Assembly (NCBI RefSeq): GCF_020080835.1
Contig: NC_058162.1
Location: forward strand, 1,612,001 to 1,676,000
Length of the DNA stretch: 64,000 nt
Source: Cotesia glomerata
Lineage: Eukaryota; Arthropoda; Insecta; Hymenoptera; Braconidae
Reading direction: 5' to 3'
Part shown: piece by piece, positions 23,948 through 36,400 of the stretch
Layout of the letters: every line of letters begins with the position of its first letter
Position numbering within the stretch: the stretch's first letter is position 1
Program-made: the position numbers and the translations under genes
Notes under the pieces: generated by a model
Told to the model about the DNA's origin: nothing
What the model saw: the letters and a program-made list of their open reading frames with translations, nothing else
Database searches by the model: none

Positions 23948-24740
23948 TCTAAATTATTAAGAGAATAAGAAAAATTTTGTCTCCAGGATAGTCTTATAAT
24001 AAAATCGGATTTTTAAAATGAAATTTAGTGCAATTGCAAAGGTCGTGACTTTAATTTGTGCCTTTAATTTATTGTAATAATGATAAGTATTTAGACTGCA
24101 TTCGAAAATGTTCTATCACTAGATACATAATTAAGAAACGACCTTGTATCTTGTGAAATATTGACATTTTTAAAGATATAAGCTCATCCCGATGTTACAC
24201 TCATCGAGACCTTTCACTTGAGTACCTACATCAATTTTTCATATATTTATATATATTATATATATGTATATATGAAAAATATATGAAAATGTATGTGGGT
24301 ACTCAAATGAAAGCTCTTGATGAGTGTAACCTCGGGATGAGCTTATATCTTTAAAAACATTAATATTTAAGAAAGTACAGTGCAATTTAACATAATTAAA
24401 AAACGACCTTGTATCTTGTGAAATATTGACATTTTTAAAGATATAAGCTCATCCCGACGTTACACTCATCGAGACCTTTCATTTGAGTACCCACATGAAT
24501 TTTTCATATATTTATATATATTATATATATGTATATATGAAAAATATATGAAAATGCATGTGGGTACTCAAATGAAAGCTCTCGATGAGTGTAACATCGA
24601 GATGAGCTTATATCTTGCAAAATGTCAATAGTTCAGAAAGTACAGTACAATTTAACAAAAATCATTATTTATTAATGCAAAATTTTATTTATTTATGTTC
24701 ACAAGTCACGGCAGTCACTATGTGACTGCAAAGTTTCTAA
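23948..24740 (+). mobile_element. Helitron copy 5, best-preserved termini on the plus strand
   Basis: 5' end TCTAAATTATTAAGAGAATA. 3' end GCAGTCAC-TAT-GTGACTGC, then AAAGTTT and CTAA (24737-24740), followed by host T. Two palindromic modules lie at about 24170-24355 and 24430-24615. Confidence 0.85.
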
Positions 24741-24816
24741 TTAATTATAAACAAATTATAAACGTAAAAAATTGTAATTTAAATAAATTTATTTACATAG
24801 TATAAATATTTAAAAT

Positions 24817-27296
24817 TTATCGCAGCCAATTAGAAATATCATTAGCATTTTGCTTACTATTAGCAATTCTTGATCCAAATTGAAAAGCTCGTTTAGGAAA
24901 ACTCGCAGTCTCCTGTAATCCAATTTTAAATGCCAAAAGCCGGAGTAATAATTTATCACCAAATCCAGGAGGCATTTTTTCAGTTGGATAGCAACGATCC
25001 CAAGGCTTAAGACGTTTTACATACTGTATCACATTTTCATCTAGATAAGGAAGACGAGATTGACGGCCATGATTGGAGATAACACGATCATCTCTGCCCA
25101 AGTTTCTTTCAGATATTCTAAAAAGCTCCATATTCAATTCCTGCCAGAGTGCTTTCCAACCATGGCGACGAAGCGTAGTTCGATGTCTAGTATATCCTCC
25201 GAAAAGTTCATCTGCGCCCATTCCAAGAAGTAGAACTCTACAAGGAGACTCATAGAATTCTTCATTAGACAGCAAACCAGAACCACGACTAGCAAACCAA
25301 ACTGCACACCCTAAACTTTCATCTAAAATTGTTTTTAGCGGATAAATTAAATGACTAATTATATTTTCACAGCAATCTTCCAACTCTTTCCGCGAAACAT
25401 TTGTTTCTATAAAATTCCAATTTCTATTAGGATAAAGTTTTTGTAATTCTTTAAAAGCTTGTCGGCCAGTAAGTCTATCAGGTACATCGAAAATTGAAAC
25501 TCCACAATTAGATTTAATTTTTTCTCCATTAGAATTTAACCTTTTTTCAAAAGCTACGTTAATCAAGTCAATACTTTCATTATCAGGTACGAATTCATTA
25601 GCAATAGCCGCTAAAATTGTAGAATCTAAACCTCCAGAAAAAAGAATACCAATTTTAGAGTGATTACACTTTAAATTAATTTCATCAGCTAAAATTAATT
25701 TTATACAATTTTTACAGTACTCTGGTTTTAATTTTATCCTTACTTCAATAGATTTTTTTAAAAGCTTCCAAAGACTTTCCGCACGTTCATTAATTTCAGG
25801 ATTTTTTAACAACTCGCTCATTGATTTTTTTACATCTTTTGTATCTAAGTCAGCTTCAAAAAAAGATAAATCATCAGGAATTGGTTCTAGATCATTGTCA
25901 GTTAATTTTGAAGATAATATTGATTCCTTGATGGTGATATTTACTGGAAGATTTAAATCATTTAGAATTGTTTGGCATCTCTGATGCGAAGCATGCCACG
26001 GATAGCAAGATAAGTCGAAATTAGAATTATTACAGTCCATAGTAAAGATTCCACATGCTGGCAATTCAATTATATTTTCTATGTTTTTATTAGCGGTTGA
26101 AGTTAGCATGAAAGATTCATTTTTTACCACTTTTATTAAGAGACTATGACGTCCAATAAAATCTCTTCCAAAGTAAAGCAAGTTGGTAGATTTTTGGTAA
26201 TATATCAAACTAAAAGGACCTTCAATTAGATTTATTGTCTGTAAAATATTTTTACTTGATTTTAAATGTGTCAAGAGCGCAAATGTATCACTTTCGGTTT
26301 CAATTTTCTGAAAAATAAAATAAATATAAATACTTTTTATTAGAAAAAGTTTTTGTATGAAAATTAAATTAGCCGACATTTGAAAATTTTTATAATTTAT
26401 CTTATTGAAAAATAATTTTTAAAAAATTTAAACAAAAATTTTAATATGTAGAAAATTTTAAAAATTATCCGTGGAATTTTTAAAAAATAGTTTTTTAGTT
26501 CTAATTTTTAATTAATAAAAAAAAATGAAAAATTTTTGAGTGTCGGCTAACTTAATTTTCATAGTTTTTGTTAGTTAATAAAAAAAGACTTGGAATTTTT
26601 ATACATACCAAAGGTCCGGAAAAAATATCTCCATTCCAGAGAAGTATGTTCCCTTTATCATCAACGCATGGCTGAACTCTTGGCTCTGGACCTTGCATCC
26701 ATAAAACACCAGCTGAAAAATTACCTACTAATTGTTCATTCAAGATTTGGTAGTGAGAGGATAATTTATCTGGTCCACGCTTTGATATATTGTCTTTTAT
26801 TAAATCCCACTGAAATTAAAATAAGATTAGCATGACAGACAGTAGAAATTTTTTTAGAATTTTTTTATAGCAATTAAATTATTATAAAAATAAAAATTAT
26901 GACATTAAAGCTAGCAGTCACTTGACTAATTTTTAATTTTTTTTAACAAATAAATTTGTTCCAAAAAATTATTAAAAAAAAAATTGGATTTTTAATTTTT
27001 TTTAATTTTCACTTGGCAATTTTTTTTCTAATTTTTTTTGCCATAATTTATTTGTTACAAAAATTTTTTAAATTATCAAATATCTGCTAAATTAATTTTC
27101 ATATAAAAATTTCCACACGTAGAAAGTATTTTTAATATTTTAATTAACTTGTTATAAAAATTTTTGAAATTGACAGCTGACAGCTGACTTCAGTATCATA
27201 AATTAGTAACACAATTATTATTGATATTTAAAATTGTAAAATTACCTTATCATTATTTTCCTTTTTATGATAAATATAACAAAATATTCCACACAT
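24817..27296 (-). CDS. ASNSD1: Asparagine synthetase domain-containing protein 1, 3 exons, 580 aa
   Basis: Two-domain protein related to asparagine synthetase B; the in vivo reaction of this family is not settled. Exons 5' to 3': 27296-27246, 26809-26609, 26307-24817. All introns are phase 0. Exon 1 encodes MCGIFCYIYHKKENNDK, so the mature N-terminal Cys2 nucleophile of a class II glutamine amidotransferase is present. SKRGPDKLS and WNGDIFSG follow, as in the amidotransferase fold. The synthetase half has the PP-loop FSGGLDST (residues 307-314) and later LLLGMGADELFGGYTRHR and SRLPYLDE. The C-terminus FPKRAFQFGSRIA is family-typical. Length is somewhat shorter than the human protein. Introns hold MITEs of families B and C. 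Confidence 0.95.
26354..26565. repeat. Family B hairpin MITE in ASNSD1 intron 2
   Basis: Starts ATGAAAATTAAATTAGCCGA and ends GTCGGCTAACTTAATTTTCA, giving inverted ends. It is close to the length of the whole intron 26308-26608. Confidence 0.7.
26900..27105. repeat. Family C hairpin MITE in ASNSD1 intron 1
   Basis: Reverse orientation, from ATTAAAGCTAGCAGTCACTT to ATCTGCTAAATTAATTTTCA, with the usual inner arms (AACAAATAAATTTGTTCC and GCCATAATTTATTTGTTA). Confidence 0.7.
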
Positions 27297-27811
27297 TGTT
27301 ATTATTTTACAATTTTAATTAATTAATTATAACTGTTAAAATAAAGAAACACGTTTAAATTGGCAAACACTTGAGAATTTTTTCATTTGTCTTCAATAAT
27401 AATCAAACAATTGCACTTATAATTTTTTAGAACTTCTAAAGAAGAAATTTTTGAAATAAATTTTTCTTCCAGTAATTTATTAGTTGAAAAATTTATAAAA
27501 ATTATTAAATGTCTCCGAATTTCAGTATCACAAATAATGTTGGTTATGTTGAAATTGTAAACAAAATTTATAATTTTCAAAAGTACCGCGGGAAATTATA
27601 ATAGTCACCGCCAGAGGTCAGCACTGTATAAATCGACCAGTGTAAAGTCGATATTTTTTCATCCGTTTTATTTCAAATTTTTGGCTACAGTATATGGCAT
27701 CGTGTAACTGAAAATATCAACAACGAATAATAAACAGTGAAAACTTTATTAATTTTAATTATTAATCATTTAATTTTTATTATAAATTTATTGATAACAA
27801 AAAAATTTATA
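27297..27811. promoter_or_regulatory. Shared upstream region of ASNSD1 (-) and the KEN-box gene (+)
   Basis: Head-to-head starts 515 bp apart. A G+C-richer patch at 27585-27640 (TACCGCGGGAAATTATAA, CACCGCCAGAGGTCAGCAC) is the likely promoter core. The GCGGGAAA block resembles an E2F-type site, which would suit a cell-cycle gene; this is inference. Confidence 0.45.
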
Positions 27812-30405
27812 ATGGCGAATGCTAAACCAGGTAAAGTTTAATCTAAATTAAATAAAAAAAATTTATTATTCAAATAAGGTTATTTTTATATTTTATGTTT
27901 TTAGTTCATCAGCCGATTCGGCTTTCAGAATATATCAACGCATCTAATAAAAGTTCTGACAAAAAACAACGTAAGTTATTAATTTAATTTTCACTAATAA
28001 ATAATTTACATTTTTTACTTAGTTATTTACTAAAAAAACTTTTATGTTCGTAGATAAACCGAGGATGGAGCCAGTGCGGATAAAAGACTTATTATTGTCA
28101 GCTTCCAAAGCAAGATCAGCAAGTGTTGGTACGTAGAATATAAATGGATAATTTTGCATGAATACTTATTTAGAATTATAAAATTTATGGTTAAAAGTAC
28201 TTGATTTAAAATGAAAATTAATTTAGAAGATATTTAATAATTTCAAGAATTTTTTTATCTAATTTTTGATGAAAATTAAGTTAGTCGACATTTAAGGATT
28301 AAAAAATTTTTTTTTATTGAAAAAAATAACTACAAAAAAGAAGAAAAAAAAATTGTCATTTGTTAACTTCAAAAACTGTAAGTGCAATTTTTTTTAAATA
28401 TTTTTTTATTCTAATTTAATTATTAAAAAAAAAAAAAAAAACCAAAATAAAAACGTCGGCTAACTTTAGTATCATAAATTTTTGACAAAAAAAATATGAA
28501 AATTAATTTAGCTGATATTTGATAATTTTAAGAATTTGTTTTTAAATAATTTATGATAATACTAAAATTAGCCGACATTTTTGATTTTTTTTTAATTTAT
28601 CAAATTAGAACTAGAGTATTTTTTAAAAAATGCACTTACAGTTTTTCAAGTTTTTTACAAATTAAATTTTTTTTTTATTTTTTGGTACTAATTTTTTCAA
28701 TATAAAAATTCTAAAAATTTTTAGATGTCGACTAACTTAATTTTCATTAATTTATAACAAAAAAAATATGAAAATTAATTTAGCTGACATTTGATAATTT
28801 TAAGATATTGTTAACAAGTAAATTATGGTAAAATTTATTATTTAAAATTATGGTAAAAAATAATTAGAAAAAAAATTGACATGTAGAAATTAAAAAAAAT
28901 AAAAAAATGCAATTTTTTAAAACTAATTTTTCTGAACAAATTTATTTGTTAAAAAAAAATTTTTAATTGTCAAGTGACTTTTTTTGAAAAAAATTAAGAA
29001 ATATAATTTTTTTAAAATAATTTTTAACAAATTTATTTATTAAAAAATAGTTTAACTTCAATATTATTGTTTTAAATTAAATCAATAATTACTTTCAGAT
29101 CGTCAATCAAGAAGAACAAAATTATTCGCAGTTCCAAAGCATACAGTCCGCCGTGCTCTTTACGGAAAATCACCTTCTCCTTCGAAAAGTACATCCTCCC
29201 AATCATCAGTCGAAACCAAAAGCTCAGTATCAGTTTCCAAACCCAACACTCCATCATTTAAAAGAAATAGAAGTCTAGCACCTAAAACTAAGGCTCGACA
29301 AAGTATGTTACCGCAACCGAATTTCATTGTTAAAAAAAACAAACAAAAAGTTCTTGATAACTGTCCTCCTACTGTAGTAGAAGAGCGTCTATCAGAAGTA
29401 ATGAAAATATCACCACAGCCTTATCAACGACCCACTGTTATTAAATCTGTTTCCAAAAAATGTTCTTCTGTCATAAATAACCAGCAAATTGACAATTGTG
29501 AGGCAGTTCACGTTGAATATGGCACATTTAATAACATTGCAAATAGAACTATTGACCTTGAAGCTTCAATTGTTGACAAGGAAAATATTCCACCTGATAA
29601 TTTGGAACCTTTGACAACTGACGGAGCTAATTTGGATCTTTTTCAGAATTCTAGACTTGAAAAAATAGAAAATGACTTACAGACATTTAAAGAAGATTTA
29701 AAAATAGTCAAAGAAGATGTAAAAATAGTTAAAGAAGATTGTAAAATAGTTAAAGAACAACAGTCTTTATTAATTGACTTGGTACAAAAAATTTTTACAG
29801 CTTTGACTGTTAAAAATAATGAATTTCAAAGTCAGGTCAGCGAACCATTAAATAATTGTTGTGTTTCTTCATCTCCGTTAAGTCAATTAATTTCTGCTTC
29901 ACCTGATGACAAGGAAAATAGCAATAATAGTAATAATAATAATGATAATGATAATATTAGTAATAATTTAATTTTTAATAAAAGTAAAAGCGATCGTAGT
30001 AAAAAAAAACAAAGAAGATCTTCTACAAGCATGGAAGAACGTCGACGGTCGGCTCGAATAGCCTCCAAGTTAACTCCCCGAAAAAATGATAGCTTTGTTT
30101 CGCTGGAAAATGAACTTAATATTGTTCACTCGACTACCAAGTCATTTTCAGCGCCCATTACACCAAAAAATGATAACCGAATAATTAAATCAAAAAGTGC
30201 TAGGCCACTTCGGGAGTACATGGCTATGAAAGCTTCCATGACATTTTTGGAAACTCCAGATGCTAGTGGATTTAGACGGGCTATCAATTATGGAGATGAT
30301 ACTCCTGCAAGGAATAAAAGTTTACGACGAACTATTTCAACTAAAATTCTTAATGAGCTAGAGGATTTATACAATGACTCTGAGGAGGCTGAAGAAAATT
30401 ATTGA
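27812..30405 (+). CDS. Unidentified basic, low-complexity protein with two KEN boxes and a heptad repeat, 4 exons, 488 aa
   Basis: I do not recognise this family. Exons: 27812-27830, 27905-27970, 28054-28128, 29099-30405; all introns are phase 1 and join. The N-terminus (HQPIRLSEYINAS, then EPVRIKDLLLSA) looks conserved; the middle is Ser/Lys/Asn-rich and probably disordered. DKENIPP (KEN at 214-216) and DDKENSN (KEN at 325-327) match APC/C degrons, and RRAL near residue 72 fits a minimal D-box. Residues 251-275 repeat the heptad KEDxKIV three times, a short coiled coil. Downstream comes SMEERRRSARIASK, then LREYMAMKASMTFLETPDAS and a C-terminal LRRTISTKILNELEDLY. Together these suggest a cell-cycle or chromosome/spindle protein, but that is inference. 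Intron 3 (28129-29098) is packed with MITEs. Confidence 0.85.
28200..29070. repeat. Tandem and nested family B/C MITEs
   Basis: A series of partial and complete copies: C fragment 28210-28261, B 28262-28472, C fragment 28495-28560, B 28566-28747, C 28765-29070 (internally rearranged). They account for most of intron 3 of the KEN-box gene. Confidence 0.6.
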
Positions 30406-31296
30406 TTTTTTTTAACTATTTATTTGTAGGAAAAATAAAAAAAAAAAATTAGTATTTAAATTATTATATTATCGGGAAAAATATACAAATGACTAATAGG
30501 CTTCTATTATTTTCATTGCATGTTTAATTTAATATTTTAGACTTGAAAACATTTATAAAAAAAACTGTATAAAATATATTTTGTTTATTGGCTTAAAAAA
30601 GATAAATTAATTTATAAAAATATTGATATTAATATCTAAATGTTAGACTAAGTTATTTGGTATAGTAAGCACTTGTGAATTTTTCTTTTTTTAAAAAATT
30701 AATAAAACAATTATTTTACTTTTGAAATTTTTGGCTATGATTATTTTATTTTCATAATTTATTGTCGATTTAAATCAGTCACGTGTTTTAAAAAATTTTC
30801 ACTAATAATTTTTTTTTTAATTTTTACAAGTGGAATTTAAAAAAAATTTTTTTTTTATAATAATTTCATTTTTATAAAATTATAAAAAAATTTCTAATGT
30901 CTGTCATATTTATTACTGTAATGTGACGTACTTAGTCGATAATAGATACATTTCTCTTTACTTAATTTATTATTTTAAAACATTTTTTTAATCAGCTGTT
31001 TTTTTGTGATAAACTATTTTTATGAAAATTAATTTAGTAGATATTTAATAATTGTAAGAATTTTTTTAACAAATAAATTATGGCAAAAAAAAATTGACAT
31101 GTAGAAATTTTAAGAAATTAAAAATGTAATTTTTTTAAAAGTAATTTTTCAAAAAAAATTTGTTTGTTAAAAAAAAATTAAAAACTGGCCAAGACTGCTA
31201 ACTGTAATGTCATCAAATTCTTCTTTAGTTTTTTTATAATTTCTTAATTAATTTAAACTTAAATTAATTTCAAATTATTAATTTAAACTTAATTCA
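30406..31296. other. 3' flank of the KEN-box gene
   Basis: AT-rich, no gene. A family C MITE lies at 31020-31212 (AATTAATTTAGTAGATATTT ... CCAAGACTGCTAACTGTAATG). Confidence 0.5.
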
Positions 31297-31811
31297 ACTA
31301 AATGCCTAGGTTTATACATAAATAATGATCTATCTTGGAAAACTCATATTTCTCCTACTATAAAAAAGATAAATTCTGCATTATATTGCTTAAAAGTGAG
31401 AAAAAATATTTTCAATTCAGATATCAGAAAATTATTGGTTTCGGCTACTATTCTTCCTTTGATAGATTATTATTGCTCGGTTGTACTAATCGATTCAAAT
31501 GCTGATAATGATTTAAAACTGCAGCGTGCAGTAAACTGTGCAATAAGGTTTATTTTTAATATCAACCGAGATGAACATATAACCCCTTATTGATCCAAAT
31601 TGAAATGGTTATCAGTTAAATCCAGGAGAATATATTTTCTGGCTACATATTTCTATAAGTTGCTAGATACTGGAAAACCTATTTACTTAATTTAAGGGAA
31701 TTATATATAGAAGACGATGCTAGGCGCTCAGAAAGATTAGCGAGTAAAAACAACAATGTAAATTACTTGGATTCCTAGTTTTTCTACTTTACATCTTGAG
31801 CATTCATTTTT

Positions 31812-32529
31812 ACACGCTTTATATTAGCTTCACTTGTATATCAGTAACTCTCCGTGGGTAATCTGCGCGCCTGCGGCCTTCCTTGGTTCTGGTAGCCGTT
31901 TCTCAGGCTCGCTCTCCGAAATCGAACTCTGATTCCCCGTATTTATAATATTTATAAATAATTATTTTTTATTAGCTTCACTTGTATGTCAGTATGTCAG
32001 TATGTCAGTATGTAACTCTCCGTGGGTAATTTGCGCGCCTGAATATTTTTGATAATCAACAAATAATAGTTTAAAAACTAAAAATCACGCTTTTATAAAT
32101 AAACCAAACTAAAAAGTAAAATAAATAATAGTTTAAAAACTAAAAACACGCTTTTTATAGAAAACCAAACTAAAAAATAGAAAATAAATTTAAATTAAGA
32201 ATAGTGTTAAAAATTTCAATAAATATAAATTAATAATAGTGTAAATAAAAAAAATGTATTTTATTTAAAAAAAAAGCGTGGGGTGCTTTTTAAGATATTA
32301 TCAAAATGATAATCACTCTACTCATATCTGTCAATAAAATATTTATAACTATTGACACCATGCACCTCACGCTTTTTTTAAAATAAAATACATTTTTTTT
32401 ATTTACACTATTATTAATTTATATTTATTGAAATTTTTAACACTATTCTTAATTTAAATTTATTTTCTATTTTTTAGTTTGGTTTTCTATAAAAAGCGTG
32501 TTTTTAGTTTTTTTTAACTATTATTTATT
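31812..32529. mobile_element. Foldback element copy 1, with 18S rRNA-derived segment
   Basis: Begins ACACGCTTTATATTAGCTTC directly after the TTTTT of the host LINE. Two head units with TGTCAGTA repeats and a CTCCGTGGGTAAT motif follow. Long inverted arms (about 32131-32286 and 32362-32525) contain AAACACGCTTTTTATAGAAA and its complement. The loop (about 75 nt) is unique. The insertion splits a LINE reading frame cleanly between HSF and ISAIRLW. Confidence 0.8.
31851..31940 (-). pseudogene. 18S rRNA-derived fragment (antisense), about 90 nt
   Basis: On the minus strand it reads ACGGGGAATCAGAGTTCGAT, then CCTGAGAAACGGCTACCAG, CAAGGAAGGC and GCAGGCGCGCAGATTACCCA. I recognise this as a nearly universal segment of eukaryotic 18S rRNA, with a few substitutions. 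A shorter remnant (TCCGTGGGTAAT, then TGCGCGCCTG) recurs at about 32018-32041 and 57875-57900 in the same element family. Confidence 0.85.
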
Positions 32530-32935
32530 AATTTCGGCAATACGTCTATGGCAAAAGTTACCAGCTGATATAGTAGCTGCGACTACCTTGAAAATATTTA
32601 AAAAGAAAATGTATGATTATCTAATCTCTACTGACTTCTAAAAATTGTAAAATTAATAATTATGTTTAAAATTGTATTACTTAAATCTTAAATTAATTTT
32701 AAATCTTAAATCTATACCATTCTATGATGTTATAACTTGAAAAATTTACATTTAATCTTTGCATTATTGTTATTATATTATACTATTTATATTTTATACT
32801 ATTTATATTTTATAATACAGTCATCACAAATTATATTGTATTAAATAAATACCTTACCATTTGGCCTGTGCCTTGGCATATATTATTAATAAATAAATAA
32901 ATAAATAAATAAATAAATTTCTCAAAAAAAAAAAT

Positions 32936-33404
32936 CTTATAATTACTTAAATTTAATTTCAATTTTTATAAATATGTCAAACAATGTATTTCTTTGAACT
33001 ATTTGATCGTTTGTTTACATTCGCATATTCCGTTTTAATTTTATTTGTATTATTTGTGTATAAGATTACATATAGATGCAAGTGATAAGAAAGAGGTACA
33101 CATTTTCTACACAACTTTTGTCCTTGTGTGTTCTGTCTTCATGTAAGAATTCCGAAGAAAATTATTAACCAATAGGATTGATGCACTAAGAAGAGTGTTA
33201 CAAGAATGTGATTGGCTGAAAGAAACAAACCGAAAACTCAGCTAGCTCAGGCTCAGACGCGCTCGACTGTCGTTAGTCACTCAGTCCTTAGACGGCAGAT
33301 TGACTTGAACTGTTTTAGCTTTTCTACGGAGTTACATTGTTAGCGCCGGTGTTTTTTCAATTGATAATTTCTTGGGTAAAAGTTGATTGTTTTTGACAAT
33401 AAAA
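32936..33404 (+). promoter_or_regulatory. maelstrom promoter and 5' UTR
   Basis: The proximal region contains CCAATAGG at 33170 and an inverted CCAAT (GATTGGCTG) near 33210. A GC-richer tract at 33235-33300 includes the initiator-like TCAGTC at 33281. No TATA box is visible at the expected distance. The 5' UTR would be about 120 nt and unspliced. Confidence 0.5.
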
Positions 33405-36400
33405 ATGTCAAAAAAAAACCAAAGAAACGGATTTTACTATTTTATGCTAGATTTTAAAAAAAGAGAAGAAAAAAATGGAAGTAAATTTGCTAGCTTAACT
33501 GAAATTCAAGCTAATGCCAAGTGTAGTAAGGAATGGCAAGTAAGTAACAAAAGAATTTCTTTTATAAAGAAATTGATTAATTTTAATTGATTTTTATGAA
33601 AATTAAGTTTTTTATATTTTTTTTTATTTAAAAAATTATAAAAAAATTTTTTATTTGTAAAAAACTTGTAATACTAAAGTTAGCCGACATTTTTGATTTT
33701 TTTTAAATTTATTAAATTAGAACTCAAAAATATTTATTTAAAATTGATAGCATTAAAATTAGCTATCACTAGAGAATTTTTTAATTTTTTTTAACAAAAA
33801 AATTTGTTCCAAAAAATTATTTTTTAAAAATTCTATTTTTAATTTTTTAAATATTTTTTTTTGCCATAATTTATTTGTTAAGAAAAATTCTAAAAATTAT
33901 TAAATATCTGCTAAATTTGTTATCATTTAAAATTGCACTTTTAGTTTTTTTTTTGATAATTTTTTTACTAAAAAAAAATTCTTAAAATTTTTTGATACCG
34001 GCTAACTTAATTTTGATAAAAAATTATGATTGTAATTAAAAAAGTATTTTTAATTATTATGCTTGTCAAATTTATTTATAAGAAAATAAAATCTTTTGTG
34101 TCATTTGTTCAGGATTTGTCAGCTGACCAAAAAAAAATGTACAACAGTAAAGCAAAAAAAAACACCCAAGAAAAAAAAACCGGTCTTGGTGAATCAGTGA
34201 AGACATTAGAAAAACGAGAGGCAGAAAATGTAAAATATGAAACAAATATGAGAGAGTACATTGACACTACAATTAGACAGGACATTTATACCAACCGTAT
34301 GCATATTTTTTATTGCTTATAATTTTAATGAACAATATTTTTTTATTAATTTTATTAAATTAAATAGACATTATTTTATTTTTATTCATATTTTCAGGAA
34401 TTAAAATTATATCATTCTATTTTATTCATGTTCACTGGTATTACACCAAGATAGATATGGAAAATGTTATTGATTACATACCGGCTGAATTTGCAGTCGT
34501 TGAATTTTCTTTGACTGAAGGTGTGAAGAGATGTTTGCACGAAATTATTGCACCCAACATTGAAATAGGTTATACAAGAGAAGCTATGGAACATTCTGAT
34601 GAGGCCCACAAAATTGACATTTACCGAACTGGTCCCGAGACTAATTACAAAGATTTATACCAAAAATTTGTTGACTTCATGTCACTTGGAGATAAATCAA
34701 TGAAGAAACTCCCACCTTTGTATACGACAAACAAAATGAAGACTGTTGTTCCTTGTTTCTTCCAACGGATGACTGACGCAGCAGGTGATAATTTTTATTT
34801 AAATATTTATTTCTTGATTTTATTTTATTTTTTATTTTTTATAAGGTAAAAGACCCAGTTATTGAGACTGGCCTAGTTGTTTGACACTTGCAATTTTAGC
34901 CTAATTAAAAAAATTAAATATTCCAAAAAAATCAATTATCTTAAAATTCATAATTCAAAAATTATATTTATTGATTTATTAGAGTTGATTTATTTTTTTT
35001 TTTTTAATAAAATAAAATTGCAAGTGTCAATAACTAAGCCAGTGTCAATAACTGGGTCTTTTACCTTATTTAATTTTTATATTTTTATTTTTGATTTTAT
35101 ATTTTATTTTTATATTTTTATTTTATTTTATTTTTTTTTATTTTATTTTTGATTTTATTTTATTTTTTTTTATTTTATTTTTTATTTTATATTTTATTTA
35201 AATATTGCTTGAAACAAATAATTAAAAGTATTAATTAAAATTTTATTTCGTATAATAGGTGTTCCTATTGATACATTCGACCTGTATTCATTGGAATACT
35301 TGTTTGGTACTCTGATGATGGCATTAAATGATGAGTTTCCGGAGTTCGGGAATCGTACTTTGTTAGCCGAGGCTGAATTAAATAAGGGAGCTTTCGATTA
35401 CGTACAAAATATCGGATGTCAAGTGAGTATATAGATTGAAATGTTTCATTTTTTTAATTCTAATTTAATGTTTTATTTATTTTTTAAATTTATCAGTATC
35501 ACAACGAGCTTTTTGATATTGGAAACTTGTGCAGTCAATCTATTGCAATTCAATGGGTGTACACACTGTGTGATGCATTGTGTCCGCTATTAGAAATTGA
35601 AATGATTGACGGAATACACTGCCCTGATAAAGATATTAACTCATTGGAAGCAAGGATGAACTCACTTAGTGTCAAAGAGTACAAGTACAAGACCATTCGT
35701 TCTGAAACTGGGGTAAAATGATTTTATTTTACGTTAATATTAGTACTAGCAACCGTGCAGTCAACCTTGCTTTGTTAAATAATTACTTTTGTTTAATTGC
35801 AATGTGCTTTCTTTAATATTGACGTTTTTTAAGATATAAGCTCATCCCGATGTTACACTCATCAAGACCTTTCATTTGAGTACCCACATCAATTTTTCAT
35901 ATATTTATATATATTATATATATAAATATATGAAAAATATATCAAAATTCATGTGGGTACTCAAATGAAAGGTCTTGATGAGTGTAACATCAGGATGAGC
36001 TTATATCTTTAAAAATTTCAATAGTTCACAAGATACATGGTCGTTTCTTAATTATGTTAAATTGCACTGTACTTTTTTAAATATTGAAATTTTTAAAGAT
36101 ATAAGCCCATCCCGATGTTACACTCATCAAAAGCTTTCATTTGAGTACCCACATGCATTTTGATATATTTTTCATATATACATATATATATATAATAAAT
36201 ATAAATATATGAAATATAAGAAAAATTGATGTGGGTACTCAAATGAAAGGTCTCGATGGGAGTAATGTCGGGGTGAGCTTATATCTTTAAACACATCAAT
36301 ATTTAAGAAAGTACAGTGCAATTTAATGAAATTCATTATTTAATAAAGCAAAATTTTAGTTATATATAGGTCATTTCTTAATTATGTATCTAGAGATAGA

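Larger units (their letters stand above)
31297..32935 (+). pseudogene. Non-LTR retrotransposon (jockey-like) remnant, C-terminal RT end plus 3' tail
   Basis: The translation from 31297 reads CLGLYINNDLSWKTHIS, then KKINSALYCLKVRKNIF, PLIDYYCSVVL and LKLQRAVNCAIRFIFNINR. This is the segment after the reverse transcriptase catalytic core in jockey-type elements. A stop follows HITPY and others come later, so it is dead. The reading continues to FSTLHLEHSF at about 31811, is interrupted by a foldback element (31812-32529), and resumes as ISAIRLWQKLPADIVAATTL ending at a TAA near 32641. A 3' UTR and an (AAAT)n tail (32887-32918) close the element. Confidence 0.85.
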
